Positions 8,182 through 16,934 are shown, counted from the first letter of the stretch. The stretch is 64,000 nucleotides of DNA from Paenibacillus sp. FSL H8-0048 (GCF_038002825.1 NZ_JBBODF010000001.1:5394001-5458000); one strand, 5' to 3'. Program-made: numbers and translations. The notes: generated from the letters alone by a model not told the origin.

Positions 8182-8367
8182 GTGGCAAAGACTTCAATGA
8201 AAGTTAAACAACAACGCGAGCCTAAGTTCAAAGTACGTGCATATACACGTTGCGAGCGTTGCGGTCGTCCACATTCGGTACTGCAAAAGTTCAAAATTTG
8301 CAGAATTTGTTTCCGTGAATTAGCTTATAAAGGCCAGATCCCTGGCGTGAAAAAAGCAAGTTGGTAA
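8182..8367 (+). CDS. rpsN: 30S ribosomal protein S14, zinc-binding type Z
   Basis: The 61-residue protein is the short, zinc-binding form of S14: C24-x2-C27 and C40-x2-C43 form a zinc ribbon. It begins at GTG 8182 behind TAGGAGG. Firmicutes often keep a second, zinc-free S14 elsewhere for zinc starvation; none is in this window. Confidence 0.97.
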   Translation: MAKTSMKVKQQREPKFKVRAYTRCERCGRPHSVLQKFKICRICFRELAYKGQIPGVKKASW

Positions 8368-8399
8368 GAAGTTTATAAACGGGAAGGAGGTTTACACAC

Positions 8400-8798
8400 A
8401 TGACTATGTCTGATCCTATTGCAGATATGCTTACTCGTATTCGTAACGCCAACACTGTGCGTCACGAGACAGTAGAAATGCCTGCTTCTACTATGAAAAA
8501 ACAAATCGCGGACATCTTGAAGCGTGAGGGCTTCATCCGTGATGCTGAATTCGTTGAAGATAGCAAACAAGGGATTATCCGTATTTTCCTGAAATACGGC
8601 CCAAGCCAGGAACGTGTTATCACTGGTCTGAAAAGAATCAGTAAACCAGGTCTTCGCGTATACACGAAGAGCAATGAAGTTCCTCGTGTACTCGGTGGCC
8701 TTGGAATCGCGATTATCTCCACATCTAAGGGAGTTATGACCGACAAAGAAGCTCGTCAATCTAAATCCGGCGGAGAAGTTGTCTGCTACATTTGGTAA
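8400..8798 (+). CDS. rpsH: 30S ribosomal protein S8
   Basis: The 132-residue S8 begins TMSDPIADMLTRIRNAN and ends with the conserved GVMTDKEARQSKSGGEVVCYIW. It binds the 16S central domain and, in Escherichia coli, represses the spc operon. AAGGAGG lies 9 nt before ATG 8400; a second ATG two codons later is also possible. Confidence 0.97.
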   Translation: MTMSDPIADMLTRIRNANTVRHETVEMPASTMKKQIADILKREGFIRDAEFVEDSKQGIIRIFLKYGPSQERVITGLKRISKPGLRVYTKSNEVPRVLGGLGIAIISTSKGVMTDKEARQSKSGGEVVCYIW

Positions 8799-8828
8799 TA
8801 AACGTCACAAGATAAGGAGGTGCAACAC

Positions 8829-9371
8829 ATGTCTCGTATTGGTCGCAAACCAATCGCAGTACCTAGCGGTGTAGATGTCACTTTGGACAACACCGTTATT
8901 ACAGTAAAAGGTCCTAAAGGCACTTTGACTCGTGAGCTTCATAAAGACATGAAGATTACAGTTGAAAATAACGAAATCACTGTTGTTCGCCCGTCGGACA
9001 ACAAATTGCATCGTTCACTTCACGGCACAACCCGCTCCGTTGTCAACAACATGGTGAGTGGTGTGACTGAAGGTTTCTCGAAATCTCTGGAACTGGTTGG
9101 GGTCGGATATCGTGCAAGCAAATCCGGAGATAAAATCGTATTGAACGTTGGTTACTCCCACCCGGTTGAAATTACACCGGAAGCGGGTATCGAGTTCGAT
9201 GTTCCTGCGAACACGAAGATCATCGTTAAAGGGATTGACAAAGAACGCGTTGGCGCTTACGCTGCCAAAATCCGTTCCGTACGTGAACCTGAGCCATACA
9301 AAGGTAAAGGTATCAAATATGAAGGCGAGCGTATCATCCGCAAGGAAGGTAAAGCTGGTAAGAAGAAATAA
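8829..9371 (+). CDS. rplF: 50S ribosomal protein L6
   Basis: The 180-residue L6 begins SRIGRKPIAVPSGV and ends with the conserved EPEPYKGKGIKYEGE and a basic tail. It lies near the sarcin-ricin loop and L7/L12 base. ATG at 8829 is used, because AAGGAGGTG lies just upstream and an in-frame GTG at 8820 is part of that ribosome binding site. An 84-nt gap with a small hairpin (TAAGAT/ATCTTA, 9390-9410) precedes rplR. Confidence 0.97.
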   Translation: MSRIGRKPIAVPSGVDVTLDNTVITVKGPKGTLTRELHKDMKITVENNEITVVRPSDNKLHRSLHGTTRSVVNNMVSGVTEGFSKSLELVGVGYRASKSGDKIVLNVGYSHPVEITPEAGIEFDVPANTKIIVKGIDKERVGAYAAKIRSVREPEPYKGKGIKYEGERIIRKEGKAGKKK

Positions 9372-9455
9372 CCAGCTCTACCTTAATTGTAAGATACCCC
9401 GTGCATCTTAAAGTGAAGCTGTTTACGGCAAACTGAAGGGAGTGAAAGGGAAGTC

Positions 9456-9824
9456 ATGATTACAAAAGAGGATAAAAACAAGGCACGTCTCAAAAGACAC
9501 CTGCGTGTTCGTAAGAAGATCCAGGGTACTACTGAGCGTCCACGTTTGAATGTGTTCCGTTCTGCGAAACACATCTACGCTCAACTGATTGATGATGTGA
9601 ACGGCGTTACTATCGTATCTGCCTCCACACTTGATAAGGAATTGAGTGCTACAATCGGAAATGGCGGCAGCGTTGAAGCTGCAAGCAAAGTAGGTCAATT
9701 GATCGCTGAGCGCGCTAAAGAAAAGGGTCATGCAGTGGTTGTATTTGACCGCGGTGGATACTTGTACCATGGACGGATTCAGGCTCTGGCTAGCGCAGCT
9801 CGCGAAGCTGGTCTTGAATTCTAG
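9456..9824 (+). CDS. rplR: 50S ribosomal protein L18
   Basis: The 122-residue L18 binds 5S rRNA with L5 and L25. The conserved RLKRHLRVRKKIQGT N-terminus and the C-terminal FDRGGYLYHGRIQALA motif are present. Its ATG follows GGGAGTGAAAGGGA. The start is consistent with the usual family length. Confidence 0.97.
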   Translation: MITKEDKNKARLKRHLRVRKKIQGTTERPRLNVFRSAKHIYAQLIDDVNGVTIVSASTLDKELSATIGNGGSVEAASKVGQLIAERAKEKGHAVVVFDRGGYLYHGRIQALASAAREAGLEF

Positions 9825-9850
9825 AATATTTCTAAAAGGAGGTTAACGAC

Positions 9851-10348
9851 TTGCGTGTAGATCCGAACAGTTTAGAACTGACAGAAAGAGTTGTACACAT
9901 CAACCGTGTTGCAAAAGTTGTAAAAGGCGGACGCCGTTTCAGCTTTAGTGCACTTGTTGTTGTGGGCGACGGCAACGGCTACGTTGGTGCTGGTATCGGT
10001 AAAGCCGGCGAAGTTCCGGATGCCATCCGTAAAGGCATTGAAGACGCCAAGAAAAACCTGATCCACATTCCAATCGTAGGAACATCGATTCCTCACCTGG
10101 TTACTGGACATTTCGGCGCAGGACGCGTTCTGCTGAAACCAGCATCCGAAGGTACCGGCGTTATCGCTGGTGGACCGGTTCGTGCGGTGCTTGAATTGGC
10201 AGGCGTTGGCGATATCTTGACAAAATCTTTGGGTTCTTCGAATTCCATGAATATGGTCAATGCTACTTTAGAGGGTCTTTCCCGTCTGAAGCGCATTGAA
10301 GAGGTCGCGAAGCTTCGCGGCAAATCTGTCGAAGAATTACGCGGTTAA
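9851..10348 (+). CDS. rpsE: 30S ribosomal protein S5
   Basis: The 165-residue S5 has an N-terminal double-stranded RNA-binding fold (ERVVHINRVAKVVKGGRRFS) and a C-terminal S5 domain. It shapes the mRNA entry channel and decoding accuracy. Translation starts at TTG 9851, 8 nt behind AAGGAGG; no ATG or GTG is suitably placed. Confidence 0.97.
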   Translation: MRVDPNSLELTERVVHINRVAKVVKGGRRFSFSALVVVGDGNGYVGAGIGKAGEVPDAIRKGIEDAKKNLIHIPIVGTSIPHLVTGHFGAGRVLLKPASEGTGVIAGGPVRAVLELAGVGDILTKSLGSSNSMNMVNATLEGLSRLKRIEEVAKLRGKSVEELRG

Positions 10349-10362
10349 GGAGGGGAACGTCA

Positions 10363-10548
10363 ATGGCTAAATTGCAAATTACCCTCGTACGCAGTGTAAT
10401 TGGACGTCCAGAAACACAACGTGTTACTGTTAAGACGCTCGGCCTGCGCAAAACCAACTCGTCCGTGGTTCACAACGACACTCCTGCAATTCGCGGAATG
10501 ATCAACAAAGTGAGCCACTTGCTGTCCGTTACTGAAATTGAAGGCTAA
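10363..10548 (+). CDS. rpmD: 50S ribosomal protein L30
   Basis: The 61-residue L30 begins MAKLQITLVRSVIGRP and has the typical TVKTLGLRKTNSSVVHND core. It follows rpsE by 14 nt with AAGGAGGGG before the ATG. Confidence 0.97.
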   Translation: MAKLQITLVRSVIGRPETQRVTVKTLGLRKTNSSVVHNDTPAIRGMINKVSHLLSVTEIEG

Positions 10549-10588
10549 TAGCCTCGAATAAATTAACAAACATAAGGAGGTGCAAACG

Positions 10589-11029
10589 ATGAAGTTACAT
10601 GAACTTGCTCCAGCTCCTGGATCACGGAAAGAACGCAACCGCGTTGGTCGTGGACCAAGTAGCGGTAACGGTAAAACTTCGGGCCGTGGTCATAAAGGTC
10701 AAAACTCCCGTTCCGGCGGTGGTGTACGTCCAGGCTTCGAGGGTGGACAAAACCCACTCTATCGTCGTCTGCCTAAACGTGGTTTCGTCAATCCTACCCG
10801 TAAAGAGTACGCGATTGTGAACCTGGAAGATCTGAATAGCTTTGCAGAAGGAACAGAAGTAACTCCTGAGCTTTTGCTTGAAACTGGTGTTGTCAGCAAC
10901 ACTAAGAGCGGCATCAAGATTCTCGGCAACGGTGAACTGGCTGTTAAATTGACTGTCAAAGCAAATAAGTTCTCTCAATCTGCGGTAGAGAAAATCGAAG
11001 CTGCCGGCGGTAAAACCGAGGTGATCTAA
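10589..11029 (+). CDS. rplO: 50S ribosomal protein L15
   Basis: The 146-residue L15 has the Gly/Arg-rich N-terminal extension (GRGPSSGNGKTSGRGHKGQ, about 21-39) that threads into 23S rRNA. ATG 10589 is preceded by TAAGGAGG. The stop overlaps the secY start by one base (TAATG), giving translational coupling. Confidence 0.97.
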   Translation: MKLHELAPAPGSRKERNRVGRGPSSGNGKTSGRGHKGQNSRSGGGVRPGFEGGQNPLYRRLPKRGFVNPTRKEYAIVNLEDLNSFAEGTEVTPELLLETGVVSNTKSGIKILGNGELAVKLTVKANKFSQSAVEKIEAAGGKTEVI

Positions 11030-12327
11030 TGTTCAAGACGCTTAAGAATATATGGCATGTTGAAGATTTGCGCAAAAAGATCCTGTTTACCCTGTTCGTT
11101 CTGATCATTTACCGCATCGGTTCGTTTGTACCGGTTCCCGGTGTGAACAAAGAAGTACTGGAATCAACAAATCAGGGCGGAGACGCTTTGATGGGTCTTT
11201 TGAACACCTTCTCGGGCGGAGCGCTCAAAAACTTCTCGATTTTTGCGATCAGCATTTACCCGTATATTACAGCATCCATCATCGTTCAATTGCTTTCGAT
11301 GGATGTTGTTCCTAAGTTTGCCGAATGGGCTAAGCAAGGGGAACACGGGAAAAAGCAGCTGGCGCAAATTACGCGTTACGGCACAGTAGTGCTAGGTTTG
11401 ATTCAAGCGTTTGCCACATCTATCGGGTTTAACCGGATTTATGGCACTGAGATGATTCCAAATGCAACCTTTGCGGATTACCTGCTTATTGCGATCATAT
11501 TGACGGCGGGTACATCGTTCTTGATGTGGTTAGGTGAGCAGATCACTGAAAAGGGTATAGGAAACGGGATTTCGATCCTGATTTTTGCGGGAATCGTCGC
11601 CGCCTTTCCGGGATATATCACCACTACGGCGCAATCAAGCTTTATCCAGCCGGGTCAGATGTTCCTGAATATTCTTAAAGTCGTTATTGTACTGATCGTG
11701 GTTGTTGCGATTATTGTCGGGGTGATCTTTGTTCAACAAGGTATCCGTAAAATCCCTGTACAATATGCCAAACGCGTAGTCGGTAACAAAATGTACGGTG
11801 GACAGAATACGCACATTCCGCTTAAAATTAATGCGGCTGGTGTAATTCCTGTTATCTTCGCCGTTTCGCTGCTTCAATTCCCGGTCGTTTTATCGAGCTT
11901 CTGGTCCACCCATGCTTGGGCTAAATGGGTCTCGGCCAATCTGGATCATACCAAGCCGCTCGGCATGCTGCTGTATGTAGTCATGATCATCGGATTTACG
12001 TTCTTCTATACGTTCGTCCAGATGAACCCGCAGCAAATGGCTGACAATATGAAAAAGAATGGCGGATACATTCCAGGTATACGTCCAGGTAAGGCTACTG
12101 AGAAATACCTGACTAGAGTAATGTCGCGTCTGACGATGTCCGGTGCGCTGTTCCTGTCATTAATCTCTGTACTGCCAGTATTATTTGGATCGTTATCCGG
12201 GTTACCGAAGCAAGTGCAGATTGGTGGTACGGCACTGCTGATCGTTATCGGTGTTGCACTGGATACCATGAAGCAGATCGAGAGCCAATTGATCAAACGC
12301 CATTACAAAGGCTTCATCAATAAATAG
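11029..12327 (+). CDS. secY: preprotein translocase subunit SecY
   Basis: The 432-residue protein is the channel subunit of the Sec translocon with about ten membrane segments. Typical SecY features are the LFVLIIYRIGSFVPVPGV first helix region, the plug after it (LLNTFSGGALKNFSIFA) and the cytoplasmic loop FVQMNPQQMADNMKKNGGYI. It is coupled to rplO and lies upstream of adk, the usual Bacillales order. Confidence 0.98.
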   Translation: MFKTLKNIWHVEDLRKKILFTLFVLIIYRIGSFVPVPGVNKEVLESTNQGGDALMGLLNTFSGGALKNFSIFAISIYPYITASIIVQLLSMDVVPKFAEWAKQGEHGKKQLAQITRYGTVVLGLIQAFATSIGFNRIYGTEMIPNATFADYLLIAIILTAGTSFLMWLGEQITEKGIGNGISILIFAGIVAAFPGYITTTAQSSFIQPGQMFLNILKVVIVLIVVVAIIVGVIFVQQGIRKIPVQYAKRVVGNKMYGGQNTHIPLKINAAGVIPVIFAVSLLQFPVVLSSFWSTHAWAKWVSANLDHTKPLGMLLYVVMIIGFTFFYTFVQMNPQQMADNMKKNGGYIPGIRPGKATEKYLTRVMSRLTMSGALFLSLISVLPVLFGSLSGLPKQVQIGGTALLIVIGVALDTMKQIESQLIKRHYKGFINK

Positions 12328-12330
12328 GCG

Positions 12331-12377
12331 ATAGGTTCCGGTGAAGTACCTAATGTTTTAAACTTCCCGGTACCTAT
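12331..12377 (+). repeat. inverted repeat in the secY-adk spacer
   Basis: ATAGGTTCCGG (12331-12341) can pair with CCGGTACCTAT (12367-12377) with a single T-T mismatch and a 25-nt loop. There is no T-run, so it does not look like an intrinsic terminator. It may be a leader or processing hairpin for the adk-map segment. Confidence 0.45.
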
Positions 12378-12425
12378 TGTGCTGTTTCTTGCTTGGTGGC
12401 GAACTTTTGGGGGGAGAAGAGAATC

Positions 12426-13070
12426 GTGAACATTTTATTCATGGGCCCTCCTGGGGCAGGCAAGGGAACACAAGCCGCAGTGGTTGTTAAAGAACTTGGT
12501 ATTCCGCATATTTCGACCGGTGATGCTTTCCGCTTGGCAATCAAGCAGGGAACGCCGATCGGGCTGAAGGCTAAATCTTACATCGATCAAGGTTTGCTTG
12601 TACCGGATGATGTGACTATTGGAATCGTCGAAGAACGGCTGCAGCAGTCCGATTGCGAAAAAGGTTTTTTATTGGATGGCTTTCCAAGAACCCTTTCGCA
12701 AGCGGAAGCGCTGGGAGAAATCCTCAGCCGGCTTGGAACTTCACTAGATCACGTTGTTAACTTGAATGTGGACCGCGGACTGCTGATGGCGCGTCTTACC
12801 GGACGCCGGATCTGCTCGGTATGCGGAACATCCTACCATTTAATTTTCAACCCGCCGAAGCAAGATGGCATCTGCGACATTGATGGCGGAGAATTGTATC
12901 AGCGTCCGGATGACAACGAAGAAAGTGTAGGCAAGCGTCTGGATGAGTATGATAACAAGACAGCGCCGCTGCTTGCATTTTATGACGATAAAGGTCTTGT
13001 GCGTCAGGTAAACGGAGAAAACGAAATCAATGTCGTTTCTTCTGAAATCGTCTCTATGCTGCGGGGTTAA
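12426..13070 (+). CDS. adk: adenylate kinase, zinc-binding long-lid form
   Basis: The 214-residue enzyme catalyses ATP + AMP = 2 ADP. The P-loop GPPGAGKGT is at 7-15 and the long LID carries C130, C133, C150 and D153, the Cys3-Asp zinc site known from Bacillus subtilis. The start is GTG 12426 behind GGGGGGAGA, with the conserved NILFMGPPG following directly. An upstream in-frame GTG at 12393 gives a non-native extension. map follows after 4 nt. Confidence 0.97.
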   Translation: MNILFMGPPGAGKGTQAAVVVKELGIPHISTGDAFRLAIKQGTPIGLKAKSYIDQGLLVPDDVTIGIVEERLQQSDCEKGFLLDGFPRTLSQAEALGEILSRLGTSLDHVVNLNVDRGLLMARLTGRRICSVCGTSYHLIFNPPKQDGICDIDGGELYQRPDDNEESVGKRLDEYDNKTAPLLAFYDDKGLVRQVNGENEINVVSSEIVSMLRG

Positions 13071-13074
13071 TGTA

Positions 13075-13827
13075 ATGATCATTTGCAAATCCGAACAGGA
13101 ACTTGTCTTTATGAGGGAAGCTGGTCGAATTGTTGCCGAGAGTCACCGTCTTATTGCTGAAGCTATCCAGCCAGGCATTACTACCGGTGAGCTCGACAGA
13201 ATCGCCGATGGGTACATCCGCAGTCAGGGTGCTGTGCCGTCTTTCAAAGGCTACAACGGTTTTCCTGCCAGCATTTGCGCTTCAGTCAACGAACAATTAG
13301 TGCACGGATTTCCAGGGAAACGCAAACTGGTAGAAGGCGACATCGTTACGCTGGATATCGGTGCAGAGTACCGTGGTTATCATGGTGATTCCGCCTGGAC
13401 CTACGGGGTGGGCAGCATTTCCGAAGAGGCTCAGCGTCTGCTGGATGTCACGGAGGGCTCTCTCTACGCTGGACTGGCGTTAGTCAAACCGGATGTGCGC
13501 TTGTTTACAATCTCCCATGCAATTCAAGCATACATTGAAGACGCCGGGTTCTCCGTTGTCCGCGAGTATGTTGGTCATGGCATTGGGGCAGAACTGCATG
13601 AAGAACCGCAAATTCCGAACTATGGCATAGCGGACCGCGGACCACGTTTGAAGCCGGGTATGGTACTCGCCATTGAGCCGATGGTTAACGCTGGAGAACG
13701 TTATGTCAGAACACTGGATGATAACTGGACGGTCGTTACGGTAGACGGTTCACTGTGCGCTCACTTCGAGCATACAGTAGCAGTTACACCGGACGGCATG
13801 GAGATTTTCACAAAACTGAATGCGTAG
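13075..13827 (+). CDS. map: type I methionine aminopeptidase
   Basis: The 250-residue enzyme removes initiator methionine from nascent proteins. The five metal ligands of type I enzymes are visible: D94, D105, H168, E201 and E232. ATG 13075 lies 4 nt after the adk stop with only GGGG upstream, so translation is probably coupled to adk. An earlier in-frame start at 13030 lies inside adk and would add an unnatural N-terminus. Confidence 0.96.
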   Translation: MIICKSEQELVFMREAGRIVAESHRLIAEAIQPGITTGELDRIADGYIRSQGAVPSFKGYNGFPASICASVNEQLVHGFPGKRKLVEGDIVTLDIGAEYRGYHGDSAWTYGVGSISEEAQRLLDVTEGSLYAGLALVKPDVRLFTISHAIQAYIEDAGFSVVREYVGHGIGAELHEEPQIPNYGIADRGPRLKPGMVLAIEPMVNAGERYVRTLDDNWTVVTVDGSLCAHFEHTVAVTPDGMEIFTKLNA

Positions 13828-13838
13828 GTGATCTTCAC

Positions 13839-14147
13839 GTGAATACTGGGAGCAGCCCGCAGGTTGGTCAAATCGTGAGAATTCTCAAAGGCAAGGATGC
13901 CGGAGAGGCTGCCGTTGTTATCGCAGTTGTAGATAGCAGATTTGTATATATTGCTGATGGGGACAAACGTAAGTTTGACAGCCCAAAGAAGAAGAATATT
14001 CAGCACTTGGAGCTCATACCCTTCATCAGCAGTGAGATTGTAGACAGTTTGGAAGAAACCGGCCGGGTCACCAACGGAAAGCTGCGGTTTGCAGTGATGA
14101 AGTATGGCCTGCCCGCTGGACAAAGTGCTAATGAGAAAGGAGACTGA
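13839..14147 (+). CDS. KOW-domain RNA-binding protein (L14e-like, YbzG-type)
   Basis: The 102-residue protein contains a KOW motif near the N-terminus (GQIVRILKGKDAGEAAVVIAV, about 10-30), as in the L14e-like KOW proteins that lie between map and infA in many Bacillales (ybzG in B. subtilis). The start is GTG 13839 behind AGGTGA. Its role is thought to be ribosome-associated but is not established. It sits 11 nt after map and 2 nt before infA. Confidence 0.85.
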   Translation: MNTGSSPQVGQIVRILKGKDAGEAAVVIAVVDSRFVYIADGDKRKFDSPKKKNIQHLELIPFISSEIVDSLEETGRVTNGKLRFAVMKYGLPAGQSANEKGD

Positions 14148-14149
14148 CT

Positions 14150-14365
14150 GTGGCTAAGGAAGACGTCATTGAGGTAGAAGGAACGGTCATTGAGCCGTTG
14201 CCTAACGCAACTTTTAAGGTTGAGCTTGAAAACGGTCATCAAATACTTGCCCATGTGTCCGGGAAATTGCGGATGCACTTTATCCGTATCCTAACCGGAG
14301 ACAAAGTGGTCGTGCAGTTATCGCCTTATGATTTATCAAAAGGCCGTATAACTTACCGTAAATAG
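14150..14365 (+). CDS. infA: translation initiation factor IF-1
   Basis: The 71-residue S1-like OB-fold protein (KEDVIEVEGTVIEPLPNATF...) occupies the 30S A site during initiation. It starts with GTG behind AAAGGAG, 2 nt after the KOW gene. It is the usual length of bacterial IF-1. Confidence 0.97.
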   Translation: MAKEDVIEVEGTVIEPLPNATFKVELENGHQILAHVSGKLRMHFIRILTGDKVVVQLSPYDLSKGRITYRK

Positions 14366-14380
14366 ATGGGAACTACAACA

Positions 14381-14403
14381 AAAGTTTTGCTTCGCAAAAC
14401 TTT
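14381..14403 (+). repeat. perfect hairpin between infA and rpmJ
   Basis: AAAGTTTTGC (14381-14390) and GCAAAACTTT (14394-14403) pair perfectly around a TTC loop. The hairpin ends directly against the rpmJ ribosome binding site (GAGGAGG, 14404-14410), so it could set L36 synthesis or mark an RNA processing point. Confidence 0.6.
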
Positions 14404-14418
14404 GAGGAGGTAATTAAC

Positions 14419-14532
14419 ATGAAGGTAAGACCTTCTGTAAAGCCCATTTGCGAAAAATGCAAAGTCATCCGCCGCAAAGGGACTGTTATGGTAATTTGCG
14501 AAAATCCGAAACACAAACAAAAACAAGGTTAA
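14419..14532 (+). CDS. rpmJ: 50S ribosomal protein L36, zinc-binding form
   Basis: The 37-residue L36 (MKVRPSVKPICEKCKVIRRK at its start) keeps the zinc ligands C11, C14, C27 and H32. GAGGAGG lies 8 nt before the ATG. L36 stabilises 23S rRNA near the L7/L12 stalk base. It is the smallest gene of the ribosomal block. Confidence 0.97.
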   Translation: MKVRPSVKPICEKCKVIRRKGTVMVICENPKHKQKQG

Positions 14533-14551
14533 GAAGGGGGTGTAGCGTAAA

Positions 14552-14920
14552 ATGGCTCGTATAGCTGGAGTGGATTTGCCACGTGATAAGCGCGTTGAGA
14601 TCGCCTTGACTTATATTTTCGGAATCGGTAAAACGACTTCCCAGAAAATTCTTAATGAAACAGGCATTGACGTTAACACACGTGTCCGTGATTTGACGGA
14701 AGATGAAGTCAGCAAACTGCGTGAAACGATCGACAAAGAGGTTAAGGTTGAAGGTGACCTTCGTCGTGAAATTTCCTTGAATATTAAGCGTCTTACTGAG
14801 ATCGGCTGTTACCGCGGTGTTCGTCACCGTCGTGGATTGCCTGTTCGCGGTCAACGTACCAAAACCAATGCTCGTACCCGTAAAGGCCCGCGTCGTACTG
14901 TAGCAAACAAAAAGAAATAA
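14552..14920 (+). CDS. rpsM: 30S ribosomal protein S13
   Basis: The 122-residue S13 begins ARIAGVDLPRDKRVEIALTY and ends in the basic tail that contacts P-site tRNA (RTKTNARTRKGPRRTVANKK). It bridges to L5. It follows rpmJ by 19 nt and opens the alpha-operon part of the block. Confidence 0.98.
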   Translation: MARIAGVDLPRDKRVEIALTYIFGIGKTTSQKILNETGIDVNTRVRDLTEDEVSKLRETIDKEVKVEGDLRREISLNIKRLTEIGCYRGVRHRRGLPVRGQRTKTNARTRKGPRRTVANKKK

Positions 14921-14939
14921 GAAGAGGTGATAAGAGACA

Positions 14940-15335
14940 ATGGCTAAACCGAAAAAAGTCGTACGTACGAAACGTCGCGACCGGAAAAATATCGAGTCTG
15001 GCGTGGCACATATCCGTTCCACGTTCAATAACACTATCGTTACGATCACGGATCCCCACGGAAATGCAATTTCCTGGGCAAGCTCCGGCGGTCAAGGATT
15101 CAAAGGTTCCCGTAAATCGACTCCATTTGCAGCGCAAATGGCAGCCGAAACAGCTGCTAAGGCAGCTATGGAACACGGCATGAAGTCCGTTGAAGTTATG
15201 GTTAAAGGACCGGGCGCGGGCCGCGAAGCAGCCATCCGTTCCCTTCAGGCCGCTGGTCTTGAAGTAAACCTCATTAAAGACGTTACTCCAGTTCCTCACA
15301 ATGGATGCCGTCCGCCGAAGCGTCGCCGCGTTTAG
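14940..15335 (+). CDS. rpsK: 30S ribosomal protein S11
   Basis: The 131-residue S11 lines the mRNA exit channel. The diagnostic VAHIRSTFNNTIVTITD and C-terminal DVTPVPHNGCRPPKRRRV are present. GAAGAGGTG precedes the ATG. The 131-nt gap to rpoA holds an inverted repeat (TCAGAATT 15341-15348, AATTCTGA 15362-15369) overlapping a TATAAT that lacks a good -35. Confidence 0.98.
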   Translation: MAKPKKVVRTKRRDRKNIESGVAHIRSTFNNTIVTITDPHGNAISWASSGGQGFKGSRKSTPFAAQMAAETAAKAAMEHGMKSVEVMVKGPGAGREAAIRSLQAAGLEVNLIKDVTPVPHNGCRPPKRRRV

Positions 15336-15466
15336 TATAATCAGAATTGTGATTGTGGTATAATTCTGACGCATCTGCTAATAATAGGTGTTTAGGCATA
15401 CTACATGATACACCTGATGGGGTGACTGTTTCATATAGGAGCGACGTTTGAAGGAGGGGTACACTC

Positions 15467-16411
15467 GTGATAGAAATCGAAAAGCCGAAGATTGAGACCG
15501 TAGAAGCCAATGATGATGGGACCTATGGGAAATTCGTAGTTGAACCGCTGGAACGTGGATATGGCACGACTCTGGGGAACTCGCTTCGCCGGATCCTGCT
15601 TTCCTCCCTTCCGGGAGCCGCAGTGACTTCGGTCCAAATTGACGGCGTTCTGCATGAGTTCTCGACCGTTCCCGGCGTAATGGAAGATGTGACGGAAATC
15701 ATCCTGAACCTTAAAGCTCTTTCTCTGAAGATTCATTCGGATGAAGAGAAAGTGTTCGAGATTGATGCTGAAGGAGAAGGCATCGTTACCGCGGGTGATA
15801 TCCGTGCGGACAGCGATGTTGAGATCCTGAACCCGGATCTTCATATTGCAACGCTGGGACCTGGCGCGAGACTGCACATGCGCATTTTTGCAGGCCGTGG
15901 TCGCGGCTACGTCCAAGCGGACCGGAACAAACGCGACGATCAGCCAATTGGTGTAATTCCAGTTGACTCTATCTACACTCCTATTTCACGTGTGAATTAC
16001 GGTATTGATAATACCCGTGTTGGTCAAGTGACTAACTACGACAAGTTGACGCTGGAAATTTGGACAGATGGCAGTATCCGACCGGAAGAAGCCGTTAGCC
16101 TTGGAGCCAAAATTTTGAACGAGCACCTCGTTCTGTTCGTAGGTCTTACGGATGAAGCGAAAGACGCCGAAATTATGGTTGAAAAAGAAGAAGACAAAAA
16201 AGAAAAAGTACTTGAGATGACGATCGAGGAGCTTGATCTTTCTGTCCGTTCCTACAACTGCCTCAAACGTGCCGGTATTAATACCGTGCAAGAGCTGACT
16301 ACGAAAACTGAAGAAGATATGATGAAGGTTCGTAACTTGGGCCGCAAATCTTTGGAAGAGGTTCAAGAGAAGCTTGAGGAACTTGGTTTGGGACTTCGTA
16401 CAGAAGAATAG
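15467..16411 (+). CDS. rpoA: RNA polymerase alpha subunit
   Basis: The 314-residue subunit has the N-terminal assembly domain (about 1-230, with EPLERGYGTTLGNSLRRILL) and the C-terminal DNA-binding domain (about 250-310, with SYNCLKRAGINTVQEL) that contacts UP elements and activators. It starts with GTG behind AAGGAGGGG. An acidic, lysine-rich linker (EKEEDKKEKVLEM) joins the two domains. Confidence 0.98.
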   Translation: MIEIEKPKIETVEANDDGTYGKFVVEPLERGYGTTLGNSLRRILLSSLPGAAVTSVQIDGVLHEFSTVPGVMEDVTEIILNLKALSLKIHSDEEKVFEIDAEGEGIVTAGDIRADSDVEILNPDLHIATLGPGARLHMRIFAGRGRGYVQADRNKRDDQPIGVIPVDSIYTPISRVNYGIDNTRVGQVTNYDKLTLEIWTDGSIRPEEAVSLGAKILNEHLVLFVGLTDEAKDAEIMVEKEEDKKEKVLEMTIEELDLSVRSYNCLKRAGINTVQELTTKTEEDMMKVRNLGRKSLEEVQEKLEELGLGLRTEE

Positions 16412-16453
16412 GACTCAGGAGTTCTTGAGACTTGAGTGAAGGAGGGAAAACAA

Positions 16454-16819
16454 ATGGCATACCAAAAATTGGGCCGTGATTCCAGCGCGCGTAAAGCTTT
16501 GTTCCGCGATATGGTAACGGATCTGTTCCTATACGAACGTATTCAGACAACAGAAGCCAAAGCGAAGGAAGTTCGTTCCATCGCTGAGAAACTGATCACT
16601 AAAGCGAAAAAGGGCGATCTTCATGCTCGCCGTCAAGTAGCTGCATTTGTTCGTCGTGAGACTGTAGATGGTGAACAAGATGCAATCCAAAAATTGTTCT
16701 CTGACATTGCTCCACGTTACACAGAGCGTCCAGGCGGATACACTCGTATCCTGAAGCTGGGACCTCGCCGTGGCGATGCTGCGCCTATGGTTTATCTTGA
16801 ACTGGTAGACCGCGCGTAG
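16454..16819 (+). CDS. rplQ: 50S ribosomal protein L17
   Basis: The 121-residue L17 begins MAYQKLGRDSSARKALFRDM and sits near the exit tunnel. ATG 16454 is preceded by AAGGAGGG; an in-frame ATG at 16436 precedes that site. It is the last gene of the ribosomal block. Confidence 0.97.
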   Translation: MAYQKLGRDSSARKALFRDMVTDLFLYERIQTTEAKAKEVRSIAEKLITKAKKGDLHARRQVAAFVRRETVDGEQDAIQKLFSDIAPRYTERPGGYTRILKLGPRRGDAAPMVYLELVDRA

Positions 16820-16874
16820 TTTCACAAGCTATGATTTCCGGATGTACGCTTTACGTATTTAACGTTATTGTACT

Positions 16875-16893
16875 GCAGGGCATATTACCCTGC
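16875..16893 (+). repeat. small hairpin after rplQ
   Basis: GCAGGG (16875-16880) and CCCTGC (16888-16893) form a 6-bp stem with a 7-nt loop upstream of the intrinsic terminator. It has no T-run of its own. Confidence 0.35.
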
Positions 16894-16934
16894 CGTGCAA
16901 ATAACCGCGGGAATCACCTTGTATAGAGTAGAAG

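Noticed and set aside
12331..12377. Terminator between secY and adk
   Set aside because: The stem has a long loop and no T-run, so I list it as an inverted repeat only.
15336..15364. Internal promoter for rpoA
   Set aside because: A TATAAT is present at 15359-15364, but no -35 lies at a suitable distance.
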